A stretch of DNA of 64,000 nucleotides from Tangfeifania diversioriginum. Its GTDB lineage: Bacteria > Bacteroidota > Bacteroidia > Bacteroidales > Prolixibacteraceae. The notes beneath the pieces were generated by a model. The model was given only the letters and a program-made list of their open reading frames with translations, was not told the origin of the DNA and did not search any database. Numbering within the stretch: position 1 is the first letter of the stretch; each line of letters opens with the position of its first letter. Location: NCBI GenBank assembly GCA_945873105.1, contig CAMCBW010000007.1, positions 62,001 to 126,000 of the forward strand, given 5' to 3'. Below are positions 26,413 to 35,104 of the stretch, piece by piece. Position numbers and translations under genes: made by a program.

Positions 26413-28052
26413 GGTTTAAGCAATTTTGGAGGCGGATCCTGCTTCGACAATCCTTCCAGCTCTTTCGCATGGCTGATCCAGATCTCCTCCAATTCTTTGA
26501 CCTTACCAGGAAGTTGGCCTGCCAGGTTTTTGGTCTCGGACCTGTCATCTTTTAAATTGTAGAGCTCCCAGGGCAATTTGTGATCGGCCGCCAGTTTCCA
26601 GTCACCGACCCGAATGGCCCGGTTGCCGTCGTGGTTCCACCAGAGGTATTCATGTTTCAACTTTGCGTTCTTCCGAAACTCAGCCACCAGGCTTTTCCCG
26701 TGCAGTGCAGGCACCGCGAATCCTTCCACGGTTTCCGGCATTTTGGCACCCGTAATTTCCAATATTGTTGGCACAATATCGATCAGATGTCCAGGATCTG
26801 TGCGGAGTTCATTCCTGCTTTTAATACCAATTGGCCAGGAGACGATCAGCGGCGTGGATATTCCCCCCTCATGGTTCCACGATTTATGCAGCCGGAATGG
26901 GGTATTGGCAGCGCTCGACCAGCCAGGCCCTATTCCCAGGTAAGATTGAGGGGATCCTACTACCGACATTGGATCATGACCACCCTCCCGGATAATCTGC
27001 TCAGCTGATGCCCCGTTGTCGGACACAAAAAGGACCAGCGTGTTTTCCAGCGCGCCCATCTCCTTTATCTGATCAATGACCCGTCCAATTTCGATATCCA
27101 TCCGATGTACCATTGCCGCATGAACAGCCATCTTGTCCGACTGAAACTCCTTCTGCTCACTGGTCAGGCTATTCCATGCTACGGCGTGTCCAACTTCTCC
27201 GGGACCAATTCTCTTTTGGAGCTCCTTTTCAGAAAGATTCCAGCTGGGGATGATGTCGGGGTCAAGCGGAGAGAGATCACAATTGATGAGGCCAAGTTTC
27301 TTCATACTTTCCAGGCGTTCCGTCCGGATGGCATCCCAACCTGATTTGTACCGATCCTTGTACAACGCAATATCCTCCGGCATTGCCTGAATCGGGAAGT
27401 GGGGACTGTGGAAGGCCAGGTATTCAAAAAACGGCTGATCACTGTACTTTGCAGCATGTTCTTTCAAAAACTTGATGGCATAATCAGCAATTCGCACCGT
27501 TGAATAGGAGGAGCCATCCGGCAAAACAGGCGGCAGTTTTGCATCATCCTCTGTGTGGTTGACAGCTCCGAAATAACCTTCCGTATTCATGTAGAGATAG
27601 GAGTGGTCAAAGCCATTCTTCTCCGGCTTCCCATCCACATGCCATTTACCTGCGACATACGAACGATAGCCAAGCGGTTTCAGGTAGGCAGGCAATAGTT
27701 GAGCCCAGCGTGGCCGAACACCACCAGCCCCACCAGTAGGAGGTTTTGGGTTTTCTCCTGTCGGCTTGGTCAGATTATCGCGGCGGACCGACTGCGGGTA
27801 ATAACCAGTAAGCAGAGAGGATCTGGATGGCCAGCAACGACCGGTATTGTAGAATTGGGTAAAACGCAATCCATTGGAGGATAGTTTGTCAAGATTTGGG
27901 GTCTGTATCTCGCTCCCATAACATCCTGCATCGGAGTAACCCATGTCGTCGGCCAAAATGATCAGGATATTGGGTTTCTTTGCCTGGAGCTCCCGGGCCG
28001 GCATCATTCCCAATAGGAGCATTGCAAGCAGGGTAATCAATAATTTTTTCAT
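26409..28052 (-). CDS. S1 family sulfatase
   Basis: A 547-residue exported sulfatase with a signal peptide (residues 1-24). The metal-binding ILADDMG (D35, D36) and the maturation motif CWPSRSSLLTG are present; C73 would be converted to formylglycine. The second metal site lies in VLFVSDNGASAE. The NTGRCWPSR surroundings fit ArsA-like S1 enzymes of marine PULs. It is the last gene of its minus-strand run, 10 bp after the beta-propeller gene, and meets the AraC gene tail to tail. It would remove a sulfate ester from the glycan or its oligosaccharides in the periplasm; the position of the sulfate cannot be read. Confidence 0.95.
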   Translation of the reverse strand: MKKLLITLLAMLLLGMMPARELQAKKPNILIILADDMGYSDAGCYGSEIQTPNLDKLSSNGLRFTQFYNTGRCWPSRSSLLTGYYPQSVRRDNLTKPTGENPKPPTGGAGGVRPRWAQLLPAYLKPLGYRSYVAGKWHVDGKPEKNGFDHSYLYMNTEGYFGAVNHTEDDAKLPPVLPDGSSYSTVRIADYAIKFLKEHAAKYSDQPFFEYLAFHSPHFPIQAMPEDIALYKDRYKSGWDAIRTERLESMKKLGLINCDLSPLDPDIIPSWNLSEKELQKRIGPGEVGHAVAWNSLTSEQKEFQSDKMAVHAAMVHRMDIEIGRVIDQIKEMGALENTLVLFVSDNGASAEQIIREGGHDPMSVVGSPQSYLGIGPGWSSAANTPFRLHKSWNHEGGISTPLIVSWPIGIKSRNELRTDPGHLIDIVPTILEITGAKMPETVEGFAVPALHGKSLVAEFRKNAKLKHEYLWWNHDGNRAIRVGDWKLAADHKLPWELYNLKDDRSETKNLAGQLPGKVKELEEIWISHAKELEGLSKQDPPPKLLKP

Positions 28053-28062
28053 TGGTTGATAT

Positions 28063-29181
28063 TTACTTGATTGGTTGATCTGCCTTTTTCATGTCGTGTG
28101 AGGTAGCAAGTGCGATAACACGGCCTTCGTCTCCTACCGCACAGTAAAAATGGTAGACTACTCCTTTGTGCTTGATGAGCCAGGGTTTGTGGGCATACTG
28201 CTTGTCCCATGTTTCGGAAGGTTCGATCAGGTGCTTTCCTTCCCACTTTGTCCAGTTAACCATGTCGTAGGAGCAGGCGAAGGTATCAAAGGCACCCGGT
28301 TGCCAAAAGGCCCCGAAGTAGAACATTACCCACAGATCGCCCATCCTGACGATTTGAGGATCCCCACTGATGCCTCTTTGCTTTTCTTCACCGTTGGCCA
28401 CAACTGGCCCTTTGCCATAACGTTGCCAATGGATCATATCATTGGAAACTGCCATCCCGATACGCTCGTAACCATTTTTGAACTTTCCATTGTAATACAT
28501 CACAAAGGGATAGCCCAGTGTTTTGTGCCTGTCAAGGATGATCTGGCTCTTGTAAAGTGTCATTTTTTCAAATTCCCTGACATCCGGCTGGTCAATGGCC
28601 AACACCGGATTTTCAGCAATGGGGGTCCATTCTTTTACCTCCGTAGGGTTCATTGTCCAGGCTATGCCGATCGCCAATGGATCTGTTTCATATCCCTGAA
28701 GGGCCCCCCCGATGTAGGACATCCAATATTTGCCCTCGAATTTTTGCAGTTTGCTGCTACCTCCCCATTTGGTTTCGCAAAGTGCAATGCCTCCATCCAC
28801 CTGCCAGCGATCCCAGCCACCCGGCTTGAAGCTCATGATTTTTCCCAACTTCTCCCAGTGCAGCAGGTCGCTGCTTTGGGCGAGAAAAGTCTCGTAGCCA
28901 ATTTTATTGGTGGCACCGACATACACCATGTACCATTTGTTACTTTTTCGAAAGATGCTCGCACAATCGACCACCTCTCCCACCTCCCCACGGATGACAA
29001 TGCCATATTTGAAGGGGGTTTTGACCTCCTCGTAAACTTGTTGCATTCGTTCGGGAGGAACAATTTTTGCAGCGGACAAAGTATTGGTTTGGCATTGGCT
29101 TGGTCTGACAGACACGATTAAAATGACACCTATCAATGACATCATAATAACTAATCGGGAAAACAAAAAAATAATCTTCAT
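28063..29181 (-). CDS. exported five-bladed beta-propeller glycosidase-like protein
   Basis: A 372-residue protein with a hydrophobic N-terminal leader (about residues 8-30). Repeated blades are visible: WYMVYVGA, YWMSYIGG, FVMYYNGKFK and WVMFYFGAF, each followed by a segment like DLLHWEKLGK. This is the pattern of the GH43/GH117/GH130-type propeller superfamily. Candidate active-site acidic residues occur in GEVGEVVDCASIF, DRWQVDGG and RGISGDPQIVR, but I cannot assign the family or catalytic residues with certainty. It may act on a sulfated oligosaccharide together with the adjacent sulfatase, 10 bp downstream. A 378-bp repeat-rich gap lies upstream. Confidence 0.7.
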   Translation of the reverse strand: MKIIFLFSRLVIMMSLIGVILIVSVRPSQCQTNTLSAAKIVPPERMQQVYEEVKTPFKYGIVIRGEVGEVVDCASIFRKSNKWYMVYVGATNKIGYETFLAQSSDLLHWEKLGKIMSFKPGGWDRWQVDGGIALCETKWGGSSKLQKFEGKYWMSYIGGALQGYETDPLAIGIAWTMNPTEVKEWTPIAENPVLAIDQPDVREFEKMTLYKSQIILDRHKTLGYPFVMYYNGKFKNGYERIGMAVSNDMIHWQRYGKGPVVANGEEKQRGISGDPQIVRMGDLWVMFYFGAFWQPGAFDTFACSYDMVNWTKWEGKHLIEPSETWDKQYAHKPWLIKHKGVVYHFYCAVGDEGRVIALATSHDMKKADQPIK

Positions 29182-29300
29182 ATCTGTCTTGCTAAGTGTT
29201 TGTTAATCTGAGGTTCTTCGTGCCTTCTTTGCTTCTTTGTATCTTCTGTGGTAAAAGAAATTTCATATTCAATCATTGGTGGCAGGTTAAAATCATTCTT

Positions 29301-29470
29301 TATCCGCTACGCGGAAAATATTCAAAATCATCCTATTTTTCTACAATACTGTATCCGCTACGCGGAAAGCTATCTGTCATTTAACAACTTATGGCAATAA
29401 AAAGTAGTTTACTGCTAAACAGAGGCAATAATTATCTCTTCCGCGTAGCGGATACAGTATTGTAGAAAAA
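29301..29470. repeat. perfect 32-bp inverted repeat with three palindromic TATCCGCTACGCGGA units
   Basis: Arms at 29336-29367 and 29439-29470 are perfect reverse complements over 32 bp with a 71-bp spacer. A further direct copy of the inner word TATCCGCTACGCGGAAA lies at 29301-29317. Each unit is itself a small hairpin (TCCGC-TAC-GCGGA), and ACCTCGTAGAGGT at about 29490 has the same design. The whole gap 29182-29559 otherwise shows no gene; a family-A half repeat lies near 29214-29252. It resembles a non-coding mobile or REP-like element. Confidence 0.9.
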
Positions 29471-29559
29471 CAAGCACAAAAGACCACTTTACCTCGTAGA
29501 GGTTAAAGAAATTGAGCTTTTCGTTGAATTTGCAATATTACACCACACACCATTGATAT

Positions 29560-30405
29560 TCAATTCAAAACATATGCCTCCATCCCGGAGATCACAAAAA
29601 TTGTTCGGTGCTGATCATCTACCCAATATACAGTGGGGATCACACCATCACCTGTCAGTTCAAAAACCTTACAATCAATCAGACCTCCTTCGCCGCAATC
29701 AAGTTTGACATTTTTCCTGAAGGAGAGCTTCTGATTTTGGTAGATGGCATCAAATTCGTCGAGCAACGCAAACTGCAACTCAACTTTCGAGGCCTCTGCC
29801 ATCTGCTGAACCACGGCGGGCAAGCCCCATTTCCAACCCAGCAGGGTCTGACCGAAGGCTTTCCGGATCGGTTGGCCATTTGTTTGGATGGTCACCATAC
29901 CATTTTGTGCTTTGCCGCTGTTGAACCATCCTGTTCCGCCATAAGGAGCTCCCTCTTCTGAAAGTGAGATACGCGAAGTGACCTTCCACTCCCTGGGTGT
30001 TAAGGCATCATTTGCCTCGCTCCATACGCTCCCGGAAACGAGGTATTTGAATTTTTTCAACCTGCTTTTACTTCCATTGTCCGCCCACCGCCAATGCGTA
30101 AAATCGAACTGCCTGATGTTTCCCTGCGCTGAGGAATGGAGCAGAAATTCTCCGGCATACAGGGCAGTATCGCCGTAAAGATTGTACATTTTATAGCCAA
30201 GGTTGAAGGTGGAGGTCGAAAACCGGTCGATGGCAGGGATTTGATATCCGGCCAGGAGTTTCTCCAGCTTCAGCAAGGAGAATTCGCTGCCTGGGTTTAC
30301 GCCGGACTCCAGCAAGGCAGAAAAACCTTTGCCCCAGCCTGACAGCGGCAATTGGGACAGGCCGGCGGCAAGGAAGATATTCTTCAGAAAGTCTCTCTTT
30401 TCCAT
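29560..30405 (-). CDS. unrecognised exported protein with Tat-like leader
   Basis: A 281-residue protein I do not recognise. The N-terminus (MEKRDFLKNIFLAAGLSQLP) resembles a Tat-type or standard leader of the KRDFLK class common in Bacteroidota. The remainder is rich in strands and aromatic residues (FTHWRWADNG, GTGWFNSG, QTLLGWKWGLPAVVQQM) and looks like a beta-barrel or beta-sandwich domain with no clear catalytic signature. It follows the sulfatase by 13 bp, so it is probably co-transcribed with the sulfatase pair and may bind or process the same glycan. Confidence 0.6.
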   Translation of the reverse strand: MEKRDFLKNIFLAAGLSQLPLSGWGKGFSALLESGVNPGSEFSLLKLEKLLAGYQIPAIDRFSTSTFNLGYKMYNLYGDTALYAGEFLLHSSAQGNIRQFDFTHWRWADNGSKSRLKKFKYLVSGSVWSEANDALTPREWKVTSRISLSEEGAPYGGTGWFNSGKAQNGMVTIQTNGQPIRKAFGQTLLGWKWGLPAVVQQMAEASKVELQFALLDEFDAIYQNQKLSFRKNVKLDCGEGGLIDCKVFELTGDGVIPTVYWVDDQHRTIFVISGMEAYVLN

Positions 30406-30418
30406 TTAATATTGCTTC

Positions 30419-31813
30419 TTAATTTCTGTCAAAATGGGTTCCGGGAACAATTTTCTTCTCCCATTCTTCGGCCAGCAGCTCATCCATTTCTTTCAATTTC
30501 TCCGCGTACTGCACCTCGCCCGACAGATCTTTTTGTTCCCACGGATCCTGATGGATGTTGAAAAGTAGCCGATCGGGCAGGCTCTCATACCGACTACTGC
30601 CGGCACATGGCTGGAATTTTTCGGGCTTGCCATCCGAAAGCCGAACGAATGGCTGATCCTGGACTCCCGAGAATTTGTAGATCTTGACATATTTGAAATC
30701 TCCCTTGCGTACTACCCTACCGGTATGCTGAAACTCTGCCACGGCAAAATCCATGGGATCATCGGTTTCTCCGCTTTCCAACAGTTTTTTGAGTCGTTTC
30801 CCCCTGCAGTTGGGTGGGGCAGGTATACCAGCATATTCGCAAACCGTCGTCATGATATCAATGCCCGAGACAATGTGCTTCCGGTCAATGACATTGCTTT
30901 TGATTTGGCCCGGCATCCATGCAATGAACGGCACCTTCACCGACTGTTCGAATGGGTGCCATTTCTGTACCCGCTTGTGGCGGGCAGATCCCTCACCATG
31001 GTCGGAAGTGAAAAGTACCAGGGTGTCATCGTTCCTCGATGCTACTGCATCCAGCAAACGTCCCAGGTCGGCATCCAGTTTTTCGATCATCCGGCAGTAG
31101 TCGTACAAGTAATTTTGCCACTCCCCCTCACTGAACTTCACCTGTTGCTTCGGAGAAGGGTCTTTGAAGTTGAAATTGAAATTTGGCGGAAGGGGTGGAA
31201 GTGATTTTCCGGCCCCAAAAAGATCTGATTTCGGAACCAGCTTATTGCCATGAAGTTGTGGCGTCCAGTAGCAGATGTCGTGGGGGTTCATCAATCCGGC
31301 TACGGCCAAAAAGGGTCTCTCCTCCCGGTAATTCATGATGAAACCCTTCAAGGCGCCAGCTACCTGGAAATCGTTAAAGTCGCCGGTACCGCTCACCCCT
31401 ACCGGGATGGTTTCAAAACCGGGTATTTTCCTGTCACCCTCCACATCGGGATAGTTCCATTGTCCGCCGGCATGCCATTTGCCGCAATAGACCCGGTTGT
31501 AATTGCTGTTTTGCTCAAACCATTCGCCCATGTTGGGAACCTGCTGGTCGATCCCTATATTGTTGTAGGTGACTCCTGTTTCGCTGCTGTACCTACCTGT
31601 GAACAAGGAAGATCGGGCCGGACAACAGACCGGATTGGTACTGTGCGATTCCAGAAAGGAGTAGCCTCCGGCCATCATCCGGTCGAAATTCGGAGTCTTC
31701 AACCAGTGACCCAGGTAGGCTTCGTGTTTGAAATGTTCCTTGTAGGCAGCAATGGTATCAATTCCCTGCTGGTCGGAAATAATGATTAAAATATTGGGCT
31801 TTCGTTTCTTCAT
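30419..31813 (-). CDS. S1 family sulfatase without an evident signal peptide
   Basis: A 464-residue sulfatase. Its metal-site start IIISDQQG lies within the first 17 residues and nothing upstream encodes a leader, since the ATG overlaps the stop of the upstream sulfatase by four bases (ATGA). The maturation motif is CCPARSSLFTG, with C63 as the formylglycine precursor, followed by LFTSDHGEG for the second metal site. Without a leader the enzyme should stay in the cytoplasm, where it could remove sulfate from an imported sulfated sugar. Coupled translation with the exported sulfatase upstream suggests the two act in sequence. Confidence 0.9.
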   Translation of the reverse strand: MKKRKPNILIIISDQQGIDTIAAYKEHFKHEAYLGHWLKTPNFDRMMAGGYSFLESHSTNPVCCPARSSLFTGRYSSETGVTYNNIGIDQQVPNMGEWFEQNSNYNRVYCGKWHAGGQWNYPDVEGDRKIPGFETIPVGVSGTGDFNDFQVAGALKGFIMNYREERPFLAVAGLMNPHDICYWTPQLHGNKLVPKSDLFGAGKSLPPLPPNFNFNFKDPSPKQQVKFSEGEWQNYLYDYCRMIEKLDADLGRLLDAVASRNDDTLVLFTSDHGEGSARHKRVQKWHPFEQSVKVPFIAWMPGQIKSNVIDRKHIVSGIDIMTTVCEYAGIPAPPNCRGKRLKKLLESGETDDPMDFAVAEFQHTGRVVRKGDFKYVKIYKFSGVQDQPFVRLSDGKPEKFQPCAGSSRYESLPDRLLFNIHQDPWEQKDLSGEVQYAEKLKEMDELLAEEWEKKIVPGTHFDRN

Positions 31814-33228
31814 TGCTTATAATCCGGATTTTTGACTGGCATTTGGGCATTGACTTTTGTTCTCCAATCCTTCAGCATTTGATGCATTGCCGCAGTTTTC
31901 TCCTTCATTTTTCCCGAAAGGTCATTCGATTCGGCGATATCCTCTTTCAGGTTGTACAATTCTAGGGTTCCAGATTCATAAAGTTCTACCAATTTAAAAT
32001 CCCCGACCCGCACCGATCCGGCAGGCCGACCCAGCTGGTTGGAGAAGTGCGGATAGTGCCAGAAGAGCGCCCTGTTCTGCTCTTTTGCCACTTCAGGGTG
32101 GAGGAGAAATGGAAGAATACTCTGTCCGTCTACATTTTTGGGGAGCATTGTAATCCCGGCCAGGTCGCAGAAAGTAGGCAAATAGTCGATGCTGCTGTAG
32201 TAGGTTTCAGAGACGGTTCCGGGTGCGATTTTACCCGCCCAGCTGACCAATGCCGGTACGCGGGTACCACCTTCGTAGATGTGTCCTTTCCATTTGCGCA
32301 ATGGTGCCAGGTTGGTGGGAATCGGCCCCAGCTCATCCAAACCGAGGCCGCCATTGTCGGAAGTAAAGACGATCAGCGTATTTTCGAGCAATCCCTGCTC
32401 CTTCAGTGTTTTAACCAGCACCCCAACCCCATCATCCAGACTCTCCACCATAGCCGCGTAATTGGGATTGTATTTGCCTTCATATTTCCCGTACTTCAGA
32501 AAATATTTTTTCAATTTATCCGCTCTCGGAACGATAAAGACATGGGGTGCAGAATAGGCCATGTAGAGAAAGAATGGCTTTTTCGCACGCTGTTTGATAA
32601 ATTCCACGCCATATTCCGTCAGCTTATCGGTAAGGTATTCGGTTCCATGATCGGTAAACTCCTTCGCATAGGAGTCCAGGCAGATCGAATAATTGTAATA
32701 ATCCAATCCGTTTTTGGCAATCATCCGCGAATAATCAAACCCCTGGTTCCATGGCGCAATCGAATCGTGGTTGCCAAGGTGCCATTTTCCTACCATGCCG
32801 GTGGCGTAGCCTTTTTGCTTCAGCAATTCGGGCAGCGTGGTTTCCCGTGCCTCCAGGTATTGGTTCCATTTGGCAGGTAGCACCGGAGATTGCGGATCGG
32901 TTCGTACGCCCCCGATAAAGTTGGTCAGCTTCAACCGGGCGGGATACTTTCCTGTCATGATGGAGGCACGGGTCGGCGAGCAGACCGGACAGGCCGCGTA
33001 GGCCTGGGTAAAACGGATCCCACCTTTGGCGAGGAGATCCAGGTTGGGCGTTTCGTTGTAGGGGTTACCGTAGCAGCCCAGGTCTTTCCAGCCCATGTCA
33101 TCCGCCAGAATAAAGAGAATGTTGGGGAGTGCCGGACCACTTTTTTCCTGGGCCAAAAGAGGTAGACCATTTATTGCCAGCAAAGTACCAGCTACGATAA
33201 GCTTGCTGTTGAGGAGTGTATTTGTCAT
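31810..33228 (-). CDS. S1 family sulfatase
   Basis: A 472-residue exported sulfatase with a signal peptide (residues 1-26, ending PLLAQ). It has ILADDMGW at the metal site, the maturation motif CSPTRASIMTG with C83, GKWHLG and the late metal-binding VFTSDNGG. The layout matches the large group of exo-acting S1 enzymes (S1_16-like, by eye). It overlaps the next sulfatase by four bases and follows the FAD-dependent oxidoreductase by 53 bp. It should act in the periplasm on sulfated oligosaccharides. Confidence 0.95.
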   Translation of the reverse strand: MTNTLLNSKLIVAGTLLAINGLPLLAQEKSGPALPNILFILADDMGWKDLGCYGNPYNETPNLDLLAKGGIRFTQAYAACPVCSPTRASIMTGKYPARLKLTNFIGGVRTDPQSPVLPAKWNQYLEARETTLPELLKQKGYATGMVGKWHLGNHDSIAPWNQGFDYSRMIAKNGLDYYNYSICLDSYAKEFTDHGTEYLTDKLTEYGVEFIKQRAKKPFFLYMAYSAPHVFIVPRADKLKKYFLKYGKYEGKYNPNYAAMVESLDDGVGVLVKTLKEQGLLENTLIVFTSDNGGLGLDELGPIPTNLAPLRKWKGHIYEGGTRVPALVSWAGKIAPGTVSETYYSSIDYLPTFCDLAGITMLPKNVDGQSILPFLLHPEVAKEQNRALFWHYPHFSNQLGRPAGSVRVGDFKLVELYESGTLELYNLKEDIAESNDLSGKMKEKTAAMHQMLKDWRTKVNAQMPVKNPDYKQ

Positions 33229-33281
33229 TTTTGATTCTTATGGATTATCAAAACGGTATTTTGATCAAGACGCAATGGTGC

Positions 33282-34751
33282 TTACTTTTCGAAATAGACA
33301 TTCCCCTTTTCCAGGGCATTGCGCAAGGTTTGGTAGGGCAATTCACGGGAGCTAATGTTGCCAAGTGCGCAAAGTGCCGCTGCCGTACCGCTTGCCTGTC
33401 CCTGACCCATGCAGCTGACGGTGTTGCGGGTCGACATGTGCGCGTTGTGGTCAGAGGTGATCATCATACCTGAAACATACAGGTTGTCAATTCCTTTCAC
33501 GCACAAGGCACGGTAGGGAATTCCGTAACTTCCGCCATTTTTGACCTTAAATCTCGGGGCATTGTCGTGAAATCCGTAAACGAAGACGTCATCCGGGAAA
33601 TGGTCTCCATTCAGCACATTGTCGTGGGTGATGTCGTAATCGCAGGCAATTAACCGGCCTCTGCGGATGCAAAGGGATGGACTGGTACGGGTGATGAAAG
33701 CCTTCTGGAAACCTGGAATATGTTTCTTGAAAAGTTCCACCCCCTTTTGCATCCTTTTCCGCAGTTCAAGCTCTGCCTTTGAAACCGTATCCCGGTCGGT
33801 CGGGCTTACCGGCAATTTCAGGTTCATCTTGATAAACATCAGGTAATTGTCGTGCACGGTGGTTGAAATGGCCGACATGCCAATTTCCTTTGCCCCGGCG
33901 GAAAAGGCCTCCGGATATCCTTTGGAACCTTCCGAACCAAGCCGGATAATTCTGCCCGGTTCGCCACTTCTGGTGCCATAAGCCAATTGCCCTACGGCAT
34001 CCTGCGACCGTAGAAAATCGTAATAGCGCTCTATATCCACATTGCCCAGTCCCATGCTGTTGACCACTGCATAGTCGTTGGGTTCGGTGTATGCGGCACC
34101 GGCATGCGCAGCCATATCTGCATAACCCGTACAGTCGACAAATGATTTGGCATAGATGACCTCGCGCCCCGAGCGGCTTTCCAAAATGACTCCATCTATT
34201 CGGTTGTTCTTCTTGATTACGCCGGCAAGAAGGGTATTCACGCAAACATATACTCCTGCTTCATCCAGCATTTCAAAGGCATTTAGCTTGTACATTTCCG
34301 TATCGATGGCTGTACAGACCGAATCATAATCGTAGTGGATCTCCATCTCGGCATACCCTGTTGCACCTCCTTTGGCTGTAAGCCTGTCAACCATCTCCGC
34401 CGGTATTCCCTTTACCAGCTGCCTTTTCTCCACGCCGGGAAAAGCCTTCCACAGATTATAGAAACTATGCAGGGCAGTGCCACCTTCCACGGCAATTCCT
34501 CCCGGATAACCTTTGGCTTCCACCAGTATGGTACGGGCACCTTGTCTGGCTGAGGCAATGGCTGCAATGACCCCTGCTGTCCCGGCCCCTGCAATTACCA
34601 CATCAAAGTGACGTGCTGGCAATTTCTTTGCCTTTTCTTCAAAATAGTCCTTGCCGGCAGGTGCAGCCATCCCAGCCGCGCCAAGATTGGAGGATGCGAT
34701 CACTCCCAGACCCAGGAGTCCACTGTTTTTGTAGAAATCACGTCTGTTCAT
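33282..34751 (-). CDS. FAD-dependent oxidoreductase with Tat leader
   Basis: A 489-residue flavoprotein of the FAD_oxidored type. The leader NRRDFYKNSGLLGLGV carries a twin arginine, so the folded, cofactor-loaded protein is probably exported by Tat. The dinucleotide-binding GAGTAGVIAAIASARQG lies near residue 54 and ILVEAKGYPGG closes the first Rossmann unit; the C-terminal FAD-contact region is around DNLYVSGMMI. The substrate is not evident. In PULs such proteins sit beside DUF1080 hydrolases and Gfo/Idh/MocA enzymes, as here (35105-35833 and 46051-47406), which fits a role in oxidising a sugar. It is followed by the sulfatase pair. Confidence 0.85.
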   Translation of the reverse strand: MNRRDFYKNSGLLGLGVIASSNLGAAGMAAPAGKDYFEEKAKKLPARHFDVVIAGAGTAGVIAAIASARQGARTILVEAKGYPGGIAVEGGTALHSFYNLWKAFPGVEKRQLVKGIPAEMVDRLTAKGGATGYAEMEIHYDYDSVCTAIDTEMYKLNAFEMLDEAGVYVCVNTLLAGVIKKNNRIDGVILESRSGREVIYAKSFVDCTGYADMAAHAGAAYTEPNDYAVVNSMGLGNVDIERYYDFLRSQDAVGQLAYGTRSGEPGRIIRLGSEGSKGYPEAFSAGAKEIGMSAISTTVHDNYLMFIKMNLKLPVSPTDRDTVSKAELELRKRMQKGVELFKKHIPGFQKAFITRTSPSLCIRRGRLIACDYDITHDNVLNGDHFPDDVFVYGFHDNAPRFKVKNGGSYGIPYRALCVKGIDNLYVSGMMITSDHNAHMSTRNTVSCMGQGQASGTAAALCALGNISSRELPYQTLRNALEKGNVYFEK

Positions 34752-34929
34752 CGTCTTAAATTTTGAAAGATTGGTATTATTTTAGGATCAATAGTTCCAA
34801 AGTTACATTATCTGTATCATTAATATCAGAAGCTTTTTAAAATTCTTACACAGAGAAATTATAACTCCATAATGAGATTTAGTATAGCTTTGAAGTTGTC
34901 GCTTGCAGTAAAATTACTTGAGGAAAAAC

Positions 34930-35000
34930 GAGTTACACAACTTGTCCCGATTCATCGGGAGAGAGAAAATCGCTTGCGATTTTCCAACTCTGTGTAACTC
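34930..35000. repeat. cloverleaf-like palindromic repeat in a 353-bp gap
   Basis: An outer perfect 10-bp stem (GAGTTACACA at 34930-34939 with TGTGTAACTC at 34991-35000) encloses two hairpins: TCCCGAT-TC-ATCGGGA at 34945-34960 and GAAAATCGC-TT-GCGATTTTC at 34965-34984. A 27-bp stretch, 34935-34961, including the first hairpin, recurs exactly at 60539-60565. The gap 34752-35104 has no gene I can support. The form resembles REP-like elements. Confidence 0.88.
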
Positions 35001-35104
35001 CGGGGTTTCTCCCATGAAAACTGATAATGGCAGAAATTTCTATAGACCATTTGTTTTCGAAAATTGGCAAGTTATTCTCTGTGTAATAAAATTTAAACAG
35101 TCTC

